Below, in pieces: positions 11,566 to 21,025 of a stretch of DNA of 64,000 nucleotides. Below the pieces are notes generated by a model, which saw only the letters and a program-made list of their open reading frames with translations, was not told the origin of the DNA and did no database searches. The stretch covers positions 25,713 to 89,712 of the forward strand of contig WGDC01000071.1 in NCBI GenBank assembly GCA_015493475.1, written 5' to 3'. The DNA is from Deltaproteobacteria bacterium. GTDB taxonomy: Bacteria; Desulfobacterota; Dissulfuribacteria; Dissulfuribacterales; QOAL01. Each line of letters starts with the position of its first letter. Within the stretch, counting starts at the first letter, position 1. The position numbers and the translations under genes are program-made.

Positions 11566-11823
11566 TAATACACCTCTTGAGAGAATTAATTTGGCATGAG
11601 CCGATTGGTTAGGACCATTTAACTTTTCATGGTACTTATTGAGCGCCTGACCAGTAGGACTATTAAAGGAGAAACATGTCAGCAGATGGCAGACCGTGCC
11701 ACTTTACAATTCATAGTAGCGACATATCCTCCTTAAATCACCGAACACAGCCCGACAGATTAAAAAAGGCACCGAGGTACTAAGACCGCGGTGCCTCAAC
11801 AGGCAAAGGACAGCCGCACTTTA
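11566..11823. other. Intergenic region between rhodanese gene and nuo operon
   Basis: 258 bases holding the upstream region of the rhodanese gene and, at its right end, the nuo operon terminator. I see no strong gene. A 35-codon rightward ORF at 11676-11783 has a good AAAGGAG site but runs into the terminator hairpin and has no recognisable features. Confidence 0.6.
11761..11796 (-). terminator. Rho-independent terminator of the nuo operon
   Basis: On the minus strand an 8-bp perfect stem AGGCACCG/CGGTGCCT (11767-11774 with 11789-11796) with a 14-nt loop is followed at once by TTTTTTA. It lies 27 bases beyond the nuoN stop codon and closes the operon. Confidence 0.9.
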
Positions 11824-13263
11824 TTAATGACCCATTATTGCCTTTGATGCATAAGAAAGTATTCCGTTGGGATAACAGCCGAGAAGAATTACTCCCGTCA
11901 AGGCTATGGCCAAAACCGCCGAAAGGGCACCCGATGGAGCAATCTCCATTTCCCTTTCAGGTTCATACATATACATAAGCATTACTACCCGCAGGTAAAA
12001 GTATGCTGATATGGCGCTGAACAGCACGGCAAATATAACTATCCACGTGTATCCTGCATGGAGCGCTGCCATAAAGATATTGAACTTGCCAATAAACCCA
12101 GCTGTTGGAGGGATGCCTGTGAGAGAAAACATAAAAACAAGCATTAGGCCAGCGGCCACTGGATGTGTCTTTGCAAGCCCCTTATAGTCCTCAAGAGCTT
12201 CACCTACTAGACATTTGTACTGAAGGAGTATTATGACAGCAAAGGCCCCCATGTTCATGAAGAGGTACATAAAAAGGTAGTTCATTGTTGCTGAAGCGCC
12301 TTCAGCAGTTCCGGGAAGGAACCCGATAAGTGCGTACCCGGCGTGTGCTATGGAAGAATAGGCAAGCATTCGTTTGATAGACGTCTGGCAAAGGGCAGTG
12401 ATATTACCAATAGCCATGGTAAGAAAGGCTAGAATGATCATGGCAGTAACCCATTCCGAATGCGCATTTGGAAATGCCTCCATAAGAACCCTTCCAAGTG
12501 CTGCAAAGCCAGCCGCCTTTGGCCCTACTGACATATAGGCGGTAACCGGTGTCATGGCCCCTTCATAAGCATCAGGTGTCCACATGTGGAACGGCGCTGC
12601 CGCAACCTTGAAACAGAATGCAATAACCACAAGCCCAAGACCCATCATGAATGCGGGATTGGCAGTGAGTTTGCCCGCAGCCATGGCCTTTGATATAGCA
12701 GCCATATCAGTGGTCCCTGTTGTACCGTATAGGTAGGACATACCAAAAAGTAGCAAACACGAAGAAAAGGCACCAAGGAGAAGGTACTTCACTGCGGCCT
12801 CTGAAGCCCGCGGATCTGTTTTGAGAAGCCCCACCAGACAATAGACGCTTAATGCCATCAACTCAAGGCCGAGGTACAGTACAATAAGGTCTGTTGCCGA
12901 GGCCATAATCATCATACCCACGCACGAAAATATCATTAGGCTATAGTATTCACCAACCCTTTGGACTCCCATAATATCAAGATGGCGCAGAGACATAAGT
13001 ATGGCGAACATCAATCCCAAGAGACAAACTATTTTAAAGAAGGCGCTAAAGGCGTCGACCGTATACATGCCATTAAAGGAAATACCAGAGGCCTTGGTAA
13101 CCATGATCAGGGCTGCCGCCGCACCAGCCATGCTGACTACTGGGACAACATAACGTTGTTCCTTCCATATTATGTCAGCGAGTATTACGGCACAACCAAT
13201 GACAGCAAGAAAGATTTCAGGCCCAAGGGGTGCAATTATAGGTAAAGAAAATCCTGTAACCAT
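11824..13263 (-). CDS. nuoN: NADH-quinone oxidoreductase subunit N
   Basis: 479 aa, about 14 membrane helices, an antiporter-like proton-pumping subunit of complex I. The Proton_antipo_M region is clear: YLGLELMALSVYCLVG, PFHMWTPDAYEGAMTPVTAYMS and IKRMLAYSSIAHAGYALIG, with the key lysine of the broken helix (K in CFKVAAAPFHMW) and the glutamate of YLGLELM. Last gene of the 11-gene nuo cluster, 7 bases after nuoM and just ahead of the terminator. Confidence 0.96.
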   Translation of the reverse strand: MVTGFSLPIIAPLGPEIFLAVIGCAVILADIIWKEQRYVVPVVSMAGAAAALIMVTKASGISFNGMYTVDAFSAFFKIVCLLGLMFAILMSLRHLDIMGVQRVGEYYSLMIFSCVGMMIMASATDLIVLYLGLELMALSVYCLVGLLKTDPRASEAAVKYLLLGAFSSCLLLFGMSYLYGTTGTTDMAAISKAMAAGKLTANPAFMMGLGLVVIAFCFKVAAAPFHMWTPDAYEGAMTPVTAYMSVGPKAAGFAALGRVLMEAFPNAHSEWVTAMIILAFLTMAIGNITALCQTSIKRMLAYSSIAHAGYALIGFLPGTAEGASATMNYLFMYLFMNMGAFAVIILLQYKCLVGEALEDYKGLAKTHPVAAGLMLVFMFSLTGIPPTAGFIGKFNIFMAALHAGYTWIVIFAVLFSAISAYFYLRVVMLMYMYEPEREMEIAPSGALSAVLAIALTGVILLGCYPNGILSYASKAIMGH

Positions 13264-13270
13264 GTCTCCA

Positions 13271-14812
13271 CTAGCCTCCTATGAATCGAAGCGCACATTC
13301 TACCACGGCATTGGAATTTGCCTGGACACTTCCTGTCGAAGCATTGACCTGTTGCAACAAATGAGCAACCGATGCATGCATATAGCTTAAAAACACATTT
13401 GGATATATTCCTATCCAGAATATCAGCACCAGCATAGGAAGCAAGGTTACCAGCTCCCTGCAGTTAAGATCCCGTAGCCCGAGAGATACCATCTTGGGGT
13501 TCTTTTCCATGAAAAAAACACGCTGATACAGCCACAACATATAGCCGGCGCCTATTATGATTCCAGTGGCAGCAAAGAAACCAGCCCATGTCTTCGTGGC
13601 AAAGCCTCCCAGGATTATAAGAAATTCACCAATGAATCCATTCAGTCCAGGTAAACCCACAGCCGCCAAGGTGAATACCATGAAAAAACCGGCGAATATT
13701 GGCGTAAGAGTCGCCAGCCCCCCGTAATCCGATATCTCCCTCGTATGGGTCTGCTCATAAATTATTCCAACCGACAGGAAAAGTGCCCCAGTGACCACCC
13801 CGTGATTGACCATCTGAAGGATTGCTCCTTCGAGACCCTGATAATTTAGCGCGAACATACCAAGGGTAACAAAGCCCATGTGACTCACAGAACTGTAGGC
13901 AATGAGACGTTTCATATCATCCTGTCCCAAGCAAATTACAGCCCCGTAAACTATTGCAATTATGGATAGTACCAACATGGGTACCATCATGGCCTGCGTA
14001 GCCTGAGGAAACATTGGCATCGAGAACCTCAGAAAACCGTATGCTCCCATTTTGATTAGGATACCGGCCAGAATTACAGAACCAGCGGCAGGTGCCTCCG
14101 TATGCGCGTCCGGCAACCACGTATGCACCGGCCACATGGGAACCTTAACCGCGAAAGCAGCAAAAAAGGCCCAGAAAAGAATCATCTGTAGCTTCAGCGG
14201 GTACGTATGAGCAGATAGCTTCAGAATATCGAAGGTATGGCCGCCATGATAGTAGAGAGTAATAATGCCTACCAGCATTAGCACGCTACCCACCAAGGTG
14301 TACAGAAAGAACTTGATAGCGGCATAAAGCCTGCCCGGGCCGCCCCAGACCCCAATTATGAGGTACATGGGAATTAGCATGGCCTCCCAAAATATGTAAA
14401 AGAGGAAAAAGTCCAGGGCACAGAACACTCCGATCATCGCACCTTCTAAAAAGAGCAGGGCAGCGAAGAACTCCTTCACCTTGTCCGTAATGGCTGTCCA
14501 AGAAACAAGCACACAGAGTATGGTAATAAGCGTGGAAAGGAGCACGAAAAGTATACTTATGCCATCTATTCCGAGATAGTAATTGACATTCCACGCAGGA
14601 ATCCATGGATGTTTCTCCACGAACTGCATCAGATGGGTCGTCTTGTCGAACTGGAACCACAGGGGCAAAGAGAGCAAAAATTCCACTATGGAAACCAGCA
14701 ATGCCATGCGCCTGACATCACCCTCGTTAGAACGCGGTATGAAAAGCAGCGCCGCTGCCCCGATTATCGGCAGAAAAATCAGGGAACTTAGTATTGGAAA
14801 TCCATAATCCAT
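13271..14812 (-). CDS. nuoM: NADH-quinone oxidoreductase subunit M
   Basis: 513 aa, multi-spanning antiporter-like subunit. Typical motifs: FYIFWEAMLIPMYLIIG (functional glutamate), FAVKVPMWPVHTWLPDAHTEAP (lysine and loop) and MKRLIAYSSVSHMGFVTLG. It follows nuoL by 21 bases in the same direction. Nothing unusual in length or composition. Confidence 0.97.
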   Translation of the reverse strand: MDYGFPILSSLIFLPIIGAAALLFIPRSNEGDVRRMALLVSIVEFLLSLPLWFQFDKTTHLMQFVEKHPWIPAWNVNYYLGIDGISILFVLLSTLITILCVLVSWTAITDKVKEFFAALLFLEGAMIGVFCALDFFLFYIFWEAMLIPMYLIIGVWGGPGRLYAAIKFFLYTLVGSVLMLVGIITLYYHGGHTFDILKLSAHTYPLKLQMILFWAFFAAFAVKVPMWPVHTWLPDAHTEAPAAGSVILAGILIKMGAYGFLRFSMPMFPQATQAMMVPMLVLSIIAIVYGAVICLGQDDMKRLIAYSSVSHMGFVTLGMFALNYQGLEGAILQMVNHGVVTGALFLSVGIIYEQTHTREISDYGGLATLTPIFAGFFMVFTLAAVGLPGLNGFIGEFLIILGGFATKTWAGFFAATGIIIGAGYMLWLYQRVFFMEKNPKMVSLGLRDLNCRELVTLLPMLVLIFWIGIYPNVFLSYMHASVAHLLQQVNASTGSVQANSNAVVECALRFIGG

Positions 14813-14833
14813 GTTCGCTATTCCTCCCCTTGG

Positions 14834-16753
14834 TTACATGAATATCCAAAGAAGAATAAACGCACCAACAGCCATTACTCCGCCATAGTGCTGGACTCTT
14901 CCGTTTTGGAGTTTTGCAAGTAAATTACTAAACTTGCCGATTAATCCTGGAACGCCATTTACCACTCCCTCTATAATCTTGCCGTCGGTAATGCCCCTGA
15001 GGACCTTACGCCCGCAATTGATAGTAGGCTGGACTATGGTGGCGCTATAAAATTCATCAACGTAATACTTATTGAAAAGCGCGTCATATAGCCTCGGATA
15101 TTTTTGCGCCAACTCTACCGGAATCCTTGGCTTGACCATGTACATGACATAGGCCAGATATATCCCTCCGAGCCCTGCGGCCACTGAAATAGTCATTAGC
15201 GCCCACTCAGTGAACTCGCTCAAATGCATTGCTGGATGCCCAACCGCTGGAGCAAGGAAATGTGCCCATCCATTTTCTCCGCCAAGCACCTCAGGAACAC
15301 CTACCCAGCCTGCAGCAAGTGATCCGAGAGCAAGAAACGTAAGGGGTATTGTCATGGTAAGAGGAGATTCGTGCAAATGCTTTCGCTGTTCCTCCGTACC
15401 CCTGAAATTTCCGTGAAAGGTAAGAAATATAAGTCTGAAAGAGTAGAAGGCAGTCATACCAGCTACCACCGTTCCAAGAAACCATGCAAACTTGCCAGAA
15501 CCGACCGGCGACGCGAAAGCCATCGCAAGTATCTGATCCTTACTGAAAAAACCAGCAAACGGTGGTATTCCCGATATTGACAGTGACGCCATGAGAAACG
15601 TGAAGTAGGTAACCGGAAGATATTTCTTTAGCCCACCCATCTTCCTTATGTCCTGTTCATCACTCATGGCGTGAATTACGCTACCTGCCCCGAGGAAAAG
15701 CAGTGCCTTGAAAAAAGCATGTGTATAAAGGTGAAAAATACCGGCTCCGTAAGCACCAACCCCGCAGCCTATGAACATATAGGCGAGCTGACTGATGGTC
15801 GAATAGGCGATAACCCTTTTTATATCAACTTGTACCAAAGCTATTGTAGCCGCAAAGAAACAAGTAAGCGCACCTATGATTGTAATGAGATTCATCGCGG
15901 GAGGTGAAAGGCTGTATATAGGATTACACCTAGCTACGAGAAACACACCAGCCGTAACCATGGTAGCCGCATGGATAAGCGCACTGACAGGGGTTGGACC
16001 CTCCATGGCATCCGGCAACCAGACGTGCAAGGGTATCTGCGCAGATTTACCTACAGCACCGCAGAAGAGCAATATTGCAATAAGGTTTATCACGTTAAAG
16101 TTCATGCCCATAAAATTGTAAGTCTGACCCACAACCTCGTGGACATGTGCAAACACGGTGTCGTAATGCACTGAGCCGAATACAAGGAAGATCACCATGA
16201 TACCAAGGCCAAAACCGAAATCCCCGAACCTGTTGACTATAAAGGCCTTCTTTCCTGCGTCTGACGCCGATTTCTTGTGGTACCAAAAACCGATCAGCAA
16301 ATAGGATGAAAGACCAACAGCCTCCCAACCAAAGTAGAGCTGCAGGAAGTTGTTACCAAGCACTAACATCAGCATGGAAAAGGTAAACAGACTAAGGTAG
16401 GAAAAGAAGCGGTAATAACCAGGATCGTCATGCATATAGCCCACTGAATATATATGGACCAAGCTGCTGATTGTCGTTACGACTATGAGCATCACCGCCG
16501 TGAGCTCGTCAAGAAGAAAGCCAACCGAAGCCTTGAACTTGGCTGCCGCAAACCAAGTGTAAAGGTCTGCGTTTACATGTGCTCCATGAAGCACTTGATC
16601 AAAGGCGTAACATGCGCAGCCGAAAGATATCAGCACTGCAAGGATAGGAGGCCAGTGCGCCTTTTCACCCATCCTTTTGCCCACAAGTAGCGTAAATATA
16701 AACGAAGCCAGGGGCAGAAACGGAATTACAAGTAAATAAGTGGGAATGTTCAT
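14834..16753 (-). CDS. nuoL: NADH-quinone oxidoreductase subunit L
   Basis: 639 aa with an N-terminal antiporter module and the extended C-terminal part that in complex I forms the lateral amphipathic helix. Motifs seen: YFGWEAVGLSSYLLIGFW, SAQIPLHVWLPDAMEGPTPVS and IKRVIAYSTISQLAYMFIG. Normal family length (about 600-660). It follows nuoK by 7 bases. Confidence 0.97.
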   Translation of the reverse strand: MNIPTYLLVIPFLPLASFIFTLLVGKRMGEKAHWPPILAVLISFGCACYAFDQVLHGAHVNADLYTWFAAAKFKASVGFLLDELTAVMLIVVTTISSLVHIYSVGYMHDDPGYYRFFSYLSLFTFSMLMLVLGNNFLQLYFGWEAVGLSSYLLIGFWYHKKSASDAGKKAFIVNRFGDFGFGLGIMVIFLVFGSVHYDTVFAHVHEVVGQTYNFMGMNFNVINLIAILLFCGAVGKSAQIPLHVWLPDAMEGPTPVSALIHAATMVTAGVFLVARCNPIYSLSPPAMNLITIIGALTCFFAATIALVQVDIKRVIAYSTISQLAYMFIGCGVGAYGAGIFHLYTHAFFKALLFLGAGSVIHAMSDEQDIRKMGGLKKYLPVTYFTFLMASLSISGIPPFAGFFSKDQILAMAFASPVGSGKFAWFLGTVVAGMTAFYSFRLIFLTFHGNFRGTEEQRKHLHESPLTMTIPLTFLALGSLAAGWVGVPEVLGGENGWAHFLAPAVGHPAMHLSEFTEWALMTISVAAGLGGIYLAYVMYMVKPRIPVELAQKYPRLYDALFNKYYVDEFYSATIVQPTINCGRKVLRGITDGKIIEGVVNGVPGLIGKFSNLLAKLQNGRVQHYGGVMAVGAFILLWIFM

Positions 16754-16760
16754 CTCTACC

Positions 16761-17063
16761 TCATCCTTTCAACTTTGTAATGTCTTCAGTGTGGACAGAG
16801 TGATAGTTGCGGAACAGGGTGACTACTATACCCAGCCCTATCGCTGCCTCGGCTGCTGCTACCGCTATTATGAAAAATACCAAAACCTGCCCCCTAATAT
16901 CTTCCATATAATGACTCATGGCAGCAAGATTAAGGTTTACAGAATTCAGCATAAGCTCTATGCACAAAAGCATCATTATTATGTTTCTCCTCGTCAAGAA
17001 ACCAAACATGCCTATGCAGAAAAGCATTGCTGATACAGTAAGATACCAGCTTAAATGGACCAT
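16761..17063 (-). CDS. nuoK: NADH-quinone oxidoreductase subunit K
   Basis: 100 aa, three membrane helices. The two conserved buried glutamates of the proton path are visible in MMLLCIELMLNSVNL and VAAAEAAIGLGI. Start at ATG 17063, 3 bases after nuoJ. Family length is 100-105 aa. Confidence 0.97.
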   Translation of the reverse strand: MVHLSWYLTVSAMLFCIGMFGFLTRRNIIMMLLCIELMLNSVNLNLAAMSHYMEDIRGQVLVFFIIAVAAAEAAIGLGIVVTLFRNYHSVHTEDITKLKG

Positions 17064-17066
17064 TTT

Positions 17067-17582
17067 TTATGCCCCCTTCTTTTCCCTTTTTGCCAATGCC
17101 AGTCCGCCAACAACTGCTACGAGCAAAATAATGCCCGCTATTTCAAAGGGCAGTATGTATGTAGTATAGACTGCCTCCCCCATGGCCTTGGTATGGGTCA
17201 ATTGCTGGACCTTCTCAATAGTATATGTTCCGTGGGGTCCCAACGTGAAGCTCTTTACGCCCCTTAAAAAAGTAACAAAGAGGGCTAACGCACCGACAAT
17301 GCCGAGCCACTTTCCCTTTTCAATAAAGGGACTCATCCTAACCTCTTCCTTGAGGTTGACGAGAAACAGTACGAACAGGTACAACACTAGTATTGCCCCG
17401 GCATACACTATGATCTGAACCGCCGCCAAGAACTCTGCATTCAGCAGTAAGTAAAACCCCGCCATGTGGAAGAAAAGGACCAGCATGAGTAAAACGCTGT
17501 GTACCGGGTTCTTGCAGGTCACAATACGGAGCCCAAGCGCTATCACGACAAAGGCAAAATAAAAGAATAACAGTTGAACCAT
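17067..17582 (-). CDS. nuoJ: NADH-quinone oxidoreductase subunit J
   Basis: 171 aa, five membrane helices. The conserved third helix with YAGAILVLYLFVL, which carries the pi-bulge in solved structures, is present, preceded by NPVHSVLLMLVLFFHMAGFYLLL. Ten bases separate it from nuoI. Normal length. Confidence 0.95.
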   Translation of the reverse strand: MVQLLFFYFAFVVIALGLRIVTCKNPVHSVLLMLVLFFHMAGFYLLLNAEFLAAVQIIVYAGAILVLYLFVLFLVNLKEEVRMSPFIEKGKWLGIVGALALFVTFLRGVKSFTLGPHGTYTIEKVQQLTHTKAMGEAVYTTYILPFEIAGIILLVAVVGGLALAKREKKGA

Positions 17583-17592
17583 TTATCCCTCC

Positions 17593-18234
17593 CTATTCTG
17601 AAGCGGCTTCCTTGGCAGATACAGCCTTTCCATCCTTCCAGATAACCTGTCCTTCGTATGTCCATTCCTCTGGAACGTCTATCCGCTTTCCGGCAGGAAG
17701 ATCACCGAGTGACAGTCCCCTTGGCCTGAGGAACGGATTTCTGTATTTATCCTGATCCACTTTGTTCTTATCCAGGAACTCATCCCAGTTCTTCAGGAGT
17801 CTATCCATGTCGAAATGGAAGGGGTCCCTTGTATAATCAGAGTATTCGTACTCCTCAGTCAGGACCACCGCGTTCACTGGGCATACCTCTTCACAGTAAC
17901 CGCAGAAGATGCACCTTAGGGCGTCGATTTCGTATGAGTTAACTTTTCTCGCCCTAGTCTTTTTATCCACGGAAAACCTGATTGATATGCACCGTGAAGG
18001 ACACACAGTAGCACACCTCATACAAGCTACACACTTAGTCGCCTGCGTATTTGGATCCCTGATGAGGGCGTGTCTCCCCCTAAAGCCCGGAAACAGCTTC
18101 TTTCGTTCCTTTGGATATTGAACAGTTACAGACTTAGTAAAAAGCCTTTTCAGGGTGAGCGCCAGCCCCTTGAGAATCTCTATCAAAAATATTCGTTCCG
18201 CTAACTTCTTCCTGGTATCGTATTGAATTTTCAT
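17593..18234 (-). CDS. nuoI: NADH-quinone oxidoreductase subunit I (2x 4Fe-4S)
   Basis: 213 aa. It has two ferredoxin motifs, CVACMRCATVCP and CIFCGYCEEVCP, that ligate clusters N6a/N6b and pass electrons to N2 in NuoB. An N-terminal amphipathic segment (GLALTLKRLF) anchors it to the membrane arm. About 40 residues longer than the usual core at the C-terminus (..RGLSLGDLPAGKRIDVPEEW..). Sits between nuoH and nuoJ. Confidence 0.96.
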   Translation of the reverse strand: MKIQYDTRKKLAERIFLIEILKGLALTLKRLFTKSVTVQYPKERKKLFPGFRGRHALIRDPNTQATKCVACMRCATVCPSRCISIRFSVDKKTRARKVNSYEIDALRCIFCGYCEEVCPVNAVVLTEEYEYSDYTRDPFHFDMDRLLKNWDEFLDKNKVDQDKYRNPFLRPRGLSLGDLPAGKRIDVPEEWTYEGQVIWKDGKAVSAKEAASE

Positions 18235-18250
18235 AAGTTACCTGCCTGAG

Positions 18251-19219
18251 TTATCCGAACAATGACTTTATTGTCCCTGTAAGCACGATATTGAACAGGG
18301 CCAGTGGTATTAAGACCTTCCATCCAAGGGCCATGAGCTGATCGTACCTATACCGCGGCAGGGTGGCCCTTACCCAATAGTAGAAGAAGATAAAGAAATA
18401 TACCTTCAAGAGAAACCAGAAAAATGGTATCCCAGGAACTTCAAATGGCCCGCTCCATCCGCCAAGAAAACACACCACAGCAAGACACGACATGATTATC
18501 ATACCGATATATTCCGCCATGAAGAAGAGCGCAAAACGCATACCGCTATATTCCGTGCAGTACCCAGCAACAAGTTCCGATTCTGCTTCAGGCAGATCAA
18601 AGGGTGTTCGGTTTGTCTCTGCGAGCATCGCTACCACGAAGACAAAGAAACCTATTATTTGCGGTATGAGGTATATTTTCCAGGAACTGCTCATCTGTGC
18701 ATTAACTATGTCAGTTAGGTTCAAGGAACCGGCAAGCATCATTACTCCAACCAGGCTAAGTCCCATGGCGATCTCATAACTTATGACCTGTGCTGAGGAA
18801 CGAAGCCCGCCGAGGAACGAATATTTTGAATTCGATGACCAGCCTGCAAGCACAACCCCGTATGAAGCGAGCGAGCTCATGGCAAAAATGTATAAAAGGC
18901 CTATGTTGATATTTGCTATGGCGAAACCCTGAAAGAAGGGAATCACAGCTACCGCGCTAAGGGCTGAAATAAGACATATCAGCGGCGCCGCGTAAAACAC
19001 CTTCTTATCAGCCACGGTGGGAATGATGTCTTCCTTAAAGAAGAGCTTCAAACCATCGGCAATAGGCTGCAGTATTCCATGAGGACCTACCCTCATAGGT
19101 CCCATCCGTACCTGCATGTGGCCTATAACCTTCCGTTCGAAATAGGTGGCATACATAACATGGAGCATTACCACCGCAAAGACTATGATGATTTTAATGA
19201 GGATCCATAAGAGTTCCAT
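18251..19219 (-). CDS. nuoH: NADH-quinone oxidoreductase subunit H
   Basis: 322 aa, eight-helix subunit forming the quinone chamber with NuoB and NuoD. Signatures: [51 protein letters not shown] and the C-terminal [13 protein letters not shown]. 14 bases after nuoD; normal length. Confidence 0.97.
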   Translation of the reverse strand: MELLWILIKIIIVFAVVMLHVMYATYFERKVIGHMQVRMGPMRVGPHGILQPIADGLKLFFKEDIIPTVADKKVFYAAPLICLISALSAVAVIPFFQGFAIANINIGLLYIFAMSSLASYGVVLAGWSSNSKYSFLGGLRSSAQVISYEIAMGLSLVGVMMLAGSLNLTDIVNAQMSSSWKIYLIPQIIGFFVFVVAMLAETNRTPFDLPEAESELVAGYCTEYSGMRFALFFMAEYIGMIIMSCLAVVCFLGGWSGPFEVPGIPFFWFLLKVYFFIFFYYWVRATLPRYRYDQLMALGWKVLIPLALFNIVLTGTIKSLFG

Positions 19220-19233
19220 TTATCCCCCAATAC

Positions 19234-20457
19234 TTATCTGTCACACTCTCCCAATACTACGTCTACACTACCGATTACAGCTATGACATCCGCCACCATC
19301 TGCCCCTTGCATAGGAATGACAAGGCAGCTATGTGAATGAATGATGGGGCACGTATGTGCATCCTGTACGGCACACCCCTACCATCACTTACGAAGTAAA
19401 AGCCCAGCTCTCCCTTTGGTACCTCAGCAGCAACATACACGTCTCCATCCATGTAACGGTGTCGGTCCTTGACAAGTTTTATCACGCCGGATGAAAATGT
19501 CGCATCCGCCGCAACCTCCTTTTGAACACCGTAAGGCATAACGAGATCTGGAGCGTCCTCCGCGCGGATCGGACCTGGTGGCATTGCTTCAATACACTGC
19601 CTGATAATGGAATTTGATTGATGCATCTCTTCCATGCGGCAACGGTACCTGTCGTAGACATCCCCCTTGGAGCCTATGGGCACCTCGAAGTCCACATACG
19701 GATAAGCGTCATAAGGCATATGTTTCCTAACATCGTAATCAACACCGGAGCCTCTTAATGTAGGACCCGTAAGGCCTAGACTTACCGCCTCCTCCGCAGT
19801 AACGATGCCCACTCCCTGAGTCCTCTTCAGCCATATCCTATTTTTGTCGATGAGAGTTTCGTACTCAGCGATCTTGGACGGAAAATCTTCCGTAAAGGCG
19901 TAAAGGCTTTCCAGGAAATGGCCTGTTATGTCCTGTCGTACACCGCCAATACATGTATAGCTCGTTGTAAGTCGCGCCCCTATTATTTCCTCAAACATGT
20001 CAAGGAGGTTTTCCCTTTCCCTGAAGCAGTAAAGGAAAACGGTCATGGCTCCGATATCGAGAGCATGTGTCGCAAGCCACAGCAGATGGCCTGTCAGCCT
20101 AGCCATTTCCATAACAATGGTGCGTATATACTTTGCCCTGACAGGAACCTCTATGCCAAGGAGCCTTTCTACGGCAATACTGTAGGCCACATTGTTAGCC
20201 ATTGAGGCAATATAGTCGAGCCTGTCACTCAACGGCAGCGTCTGCGCATAGGACAGATTTTCTGCCAGTTTCTCCACACCCCTGTGTAGGAATCCTACAT
20301 GAGGCGTACATTTCAAAACCGTTTCACCATCGAGCTCAAGGTTGAGCTTTAGCACCCCGTGCGTTGCAGGGTGCTGCGGACCCATGGCAATAGTATAGGG
20401 CTCGTAAGCTATATCTTCCTTAACTATTCCTTTTGATTCGACTCTATTCTCTGGCAT
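19234..20457 (-). CDS. nuoD: NADH-quinone oxidoreductase subunit D (49-kDa type)
   Basis: 407 aa, quinone-binding hydrogenase-like subunit. Seen: MGPQHPATHGVLKLNLELDGE with the quinone-site histidine loop, HVGFLHRGVEK, VGVLRGSGV-type loop (TGPTLRGSGVDYDVRK), and the C-terminal VIAVIGSVDVVLGECDR. It is a separate gene, not a NuoCD fusion; its start overlaps nuoC by 14 bases. Confidence 0.97.
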   Translation of the reverse strand: MPENRVESKGIVKEDIAYEPYTIAMGPQHPATHGVLKLNLELDGETVLKCTPHVGFLHRGVEKLAENLSYAQTLPLSDRLDYIASMANNVAYSIAVERLLGIEVPVRAKYIRTIVMEMARLTGHLLWLATHALDIGAMTVFLYCFRERENLLDMFEEIIGARLTTSYTCIGGVRQDITGHFLESLYAFTEDFPSKIAEYETLIDKNRIWLKRTQGVGIVTAEEAVSLGLTGPTLRGSGVDYDVRKHMPYDAYPYVDFEVPIGSKGDVYDRYRCRMEEMHQSNSIIRQCIEAMPPGPIRAEDAPDLVMPYGVQKEVAADATFSSGVIKLVKDRHRYMDGDVYVAAEVPKGELGFYFVSDGRGVPYRMHIRAPSFIHIAALSFLCKGQMVADVIAVIGSVDVVLGECDR

Positions 20458-21025
20458 CTTTTTGCCCCGCCTTCTTGGTAGGATCCTGGTAAAGTCCGTA
20501 AAAGTCGTATTCCCTCAACTTCTTGGATTTTTCCACTACCTCTTCGTAACCGCTCCAGCGCTTGCCCCCTCCATCGAGCGGATAATCCTTCCTGAGCGGA
20601 TGTCCTTCCCATTCATCGGGCAGGAGCACTCTCCTGAGGTCTGGATGGTTATTGAACGTTATTCCGAAAAGATCAAAGCACTCCCTTTCATGCCAGTTGG
20701 CGCCCATCCATATTTCCGTTACGGAGTTTATCTGACAGTCATTCTCAGGTACCTGTGCCCGCACGCGCAAACGGTGCCTCTGCGGAATGGAATAAAGATT
20801 GTAAACAACCTCGAACCGCACTTTCTTTTTGTTCAGGTAATCAACACCGCAAAGATCAGCAAGGTGATTCATCTGCAAAGCCGGATCGTCATGCAGCCAC
20901 CTCAGAATTTCGACTATCCTGTCCTTTTTCACCACGATACCCACCTGACTACGATGTTCATAAGCTTCTATGAACTCGCTGGGGTATCTGTCCCTCACTT
21001 TTTTGGCTATCTCCAGCGGCTCCAC
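20444..21025 (-). CDS. nuoC: NADH-quinone oxidoreductase subunit C (30-kDa type)
   Basis: 193 aa. The family signature [36 protein letters not shown] is visible in two pieces: [10 protein letters not shown] and [12 protein letters not shown]. Start is a GTG at 21025, behind AAGGAGGAG inside the end of nuoB, giving a 19-base overlap that couples translation to nuoB. It is therefore relevant that nuoB contains a recoded TGA upstream. Confidence 0.94.
   Translation of the reverse strand: MEPLEIAKKVRDRYPSEFIEAYEHRSQVGIVVKKDRIVEILRWLHDDPALQMNHLADLCGVDYLNKKKVRFEVVYNLYSIPQRHRLRVRAQVPENDCQINSVTEIWMGANWHERECFDLFGITFNNHPDLRRVLLPDEWEGHPLRKDYPLDGGGKRWSGYEEVVEKSKKLREYDFYGLYQDPTKKAGQKDARE

Noticed and set aside
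11676..11783. 35-codon ORF with an AAAGGAG ribosome site upstream of the nuo terminator
   Set aside because: Ends inside the terminator hairpin on the opposite strand, no recognisable features; could be tested but not supported.
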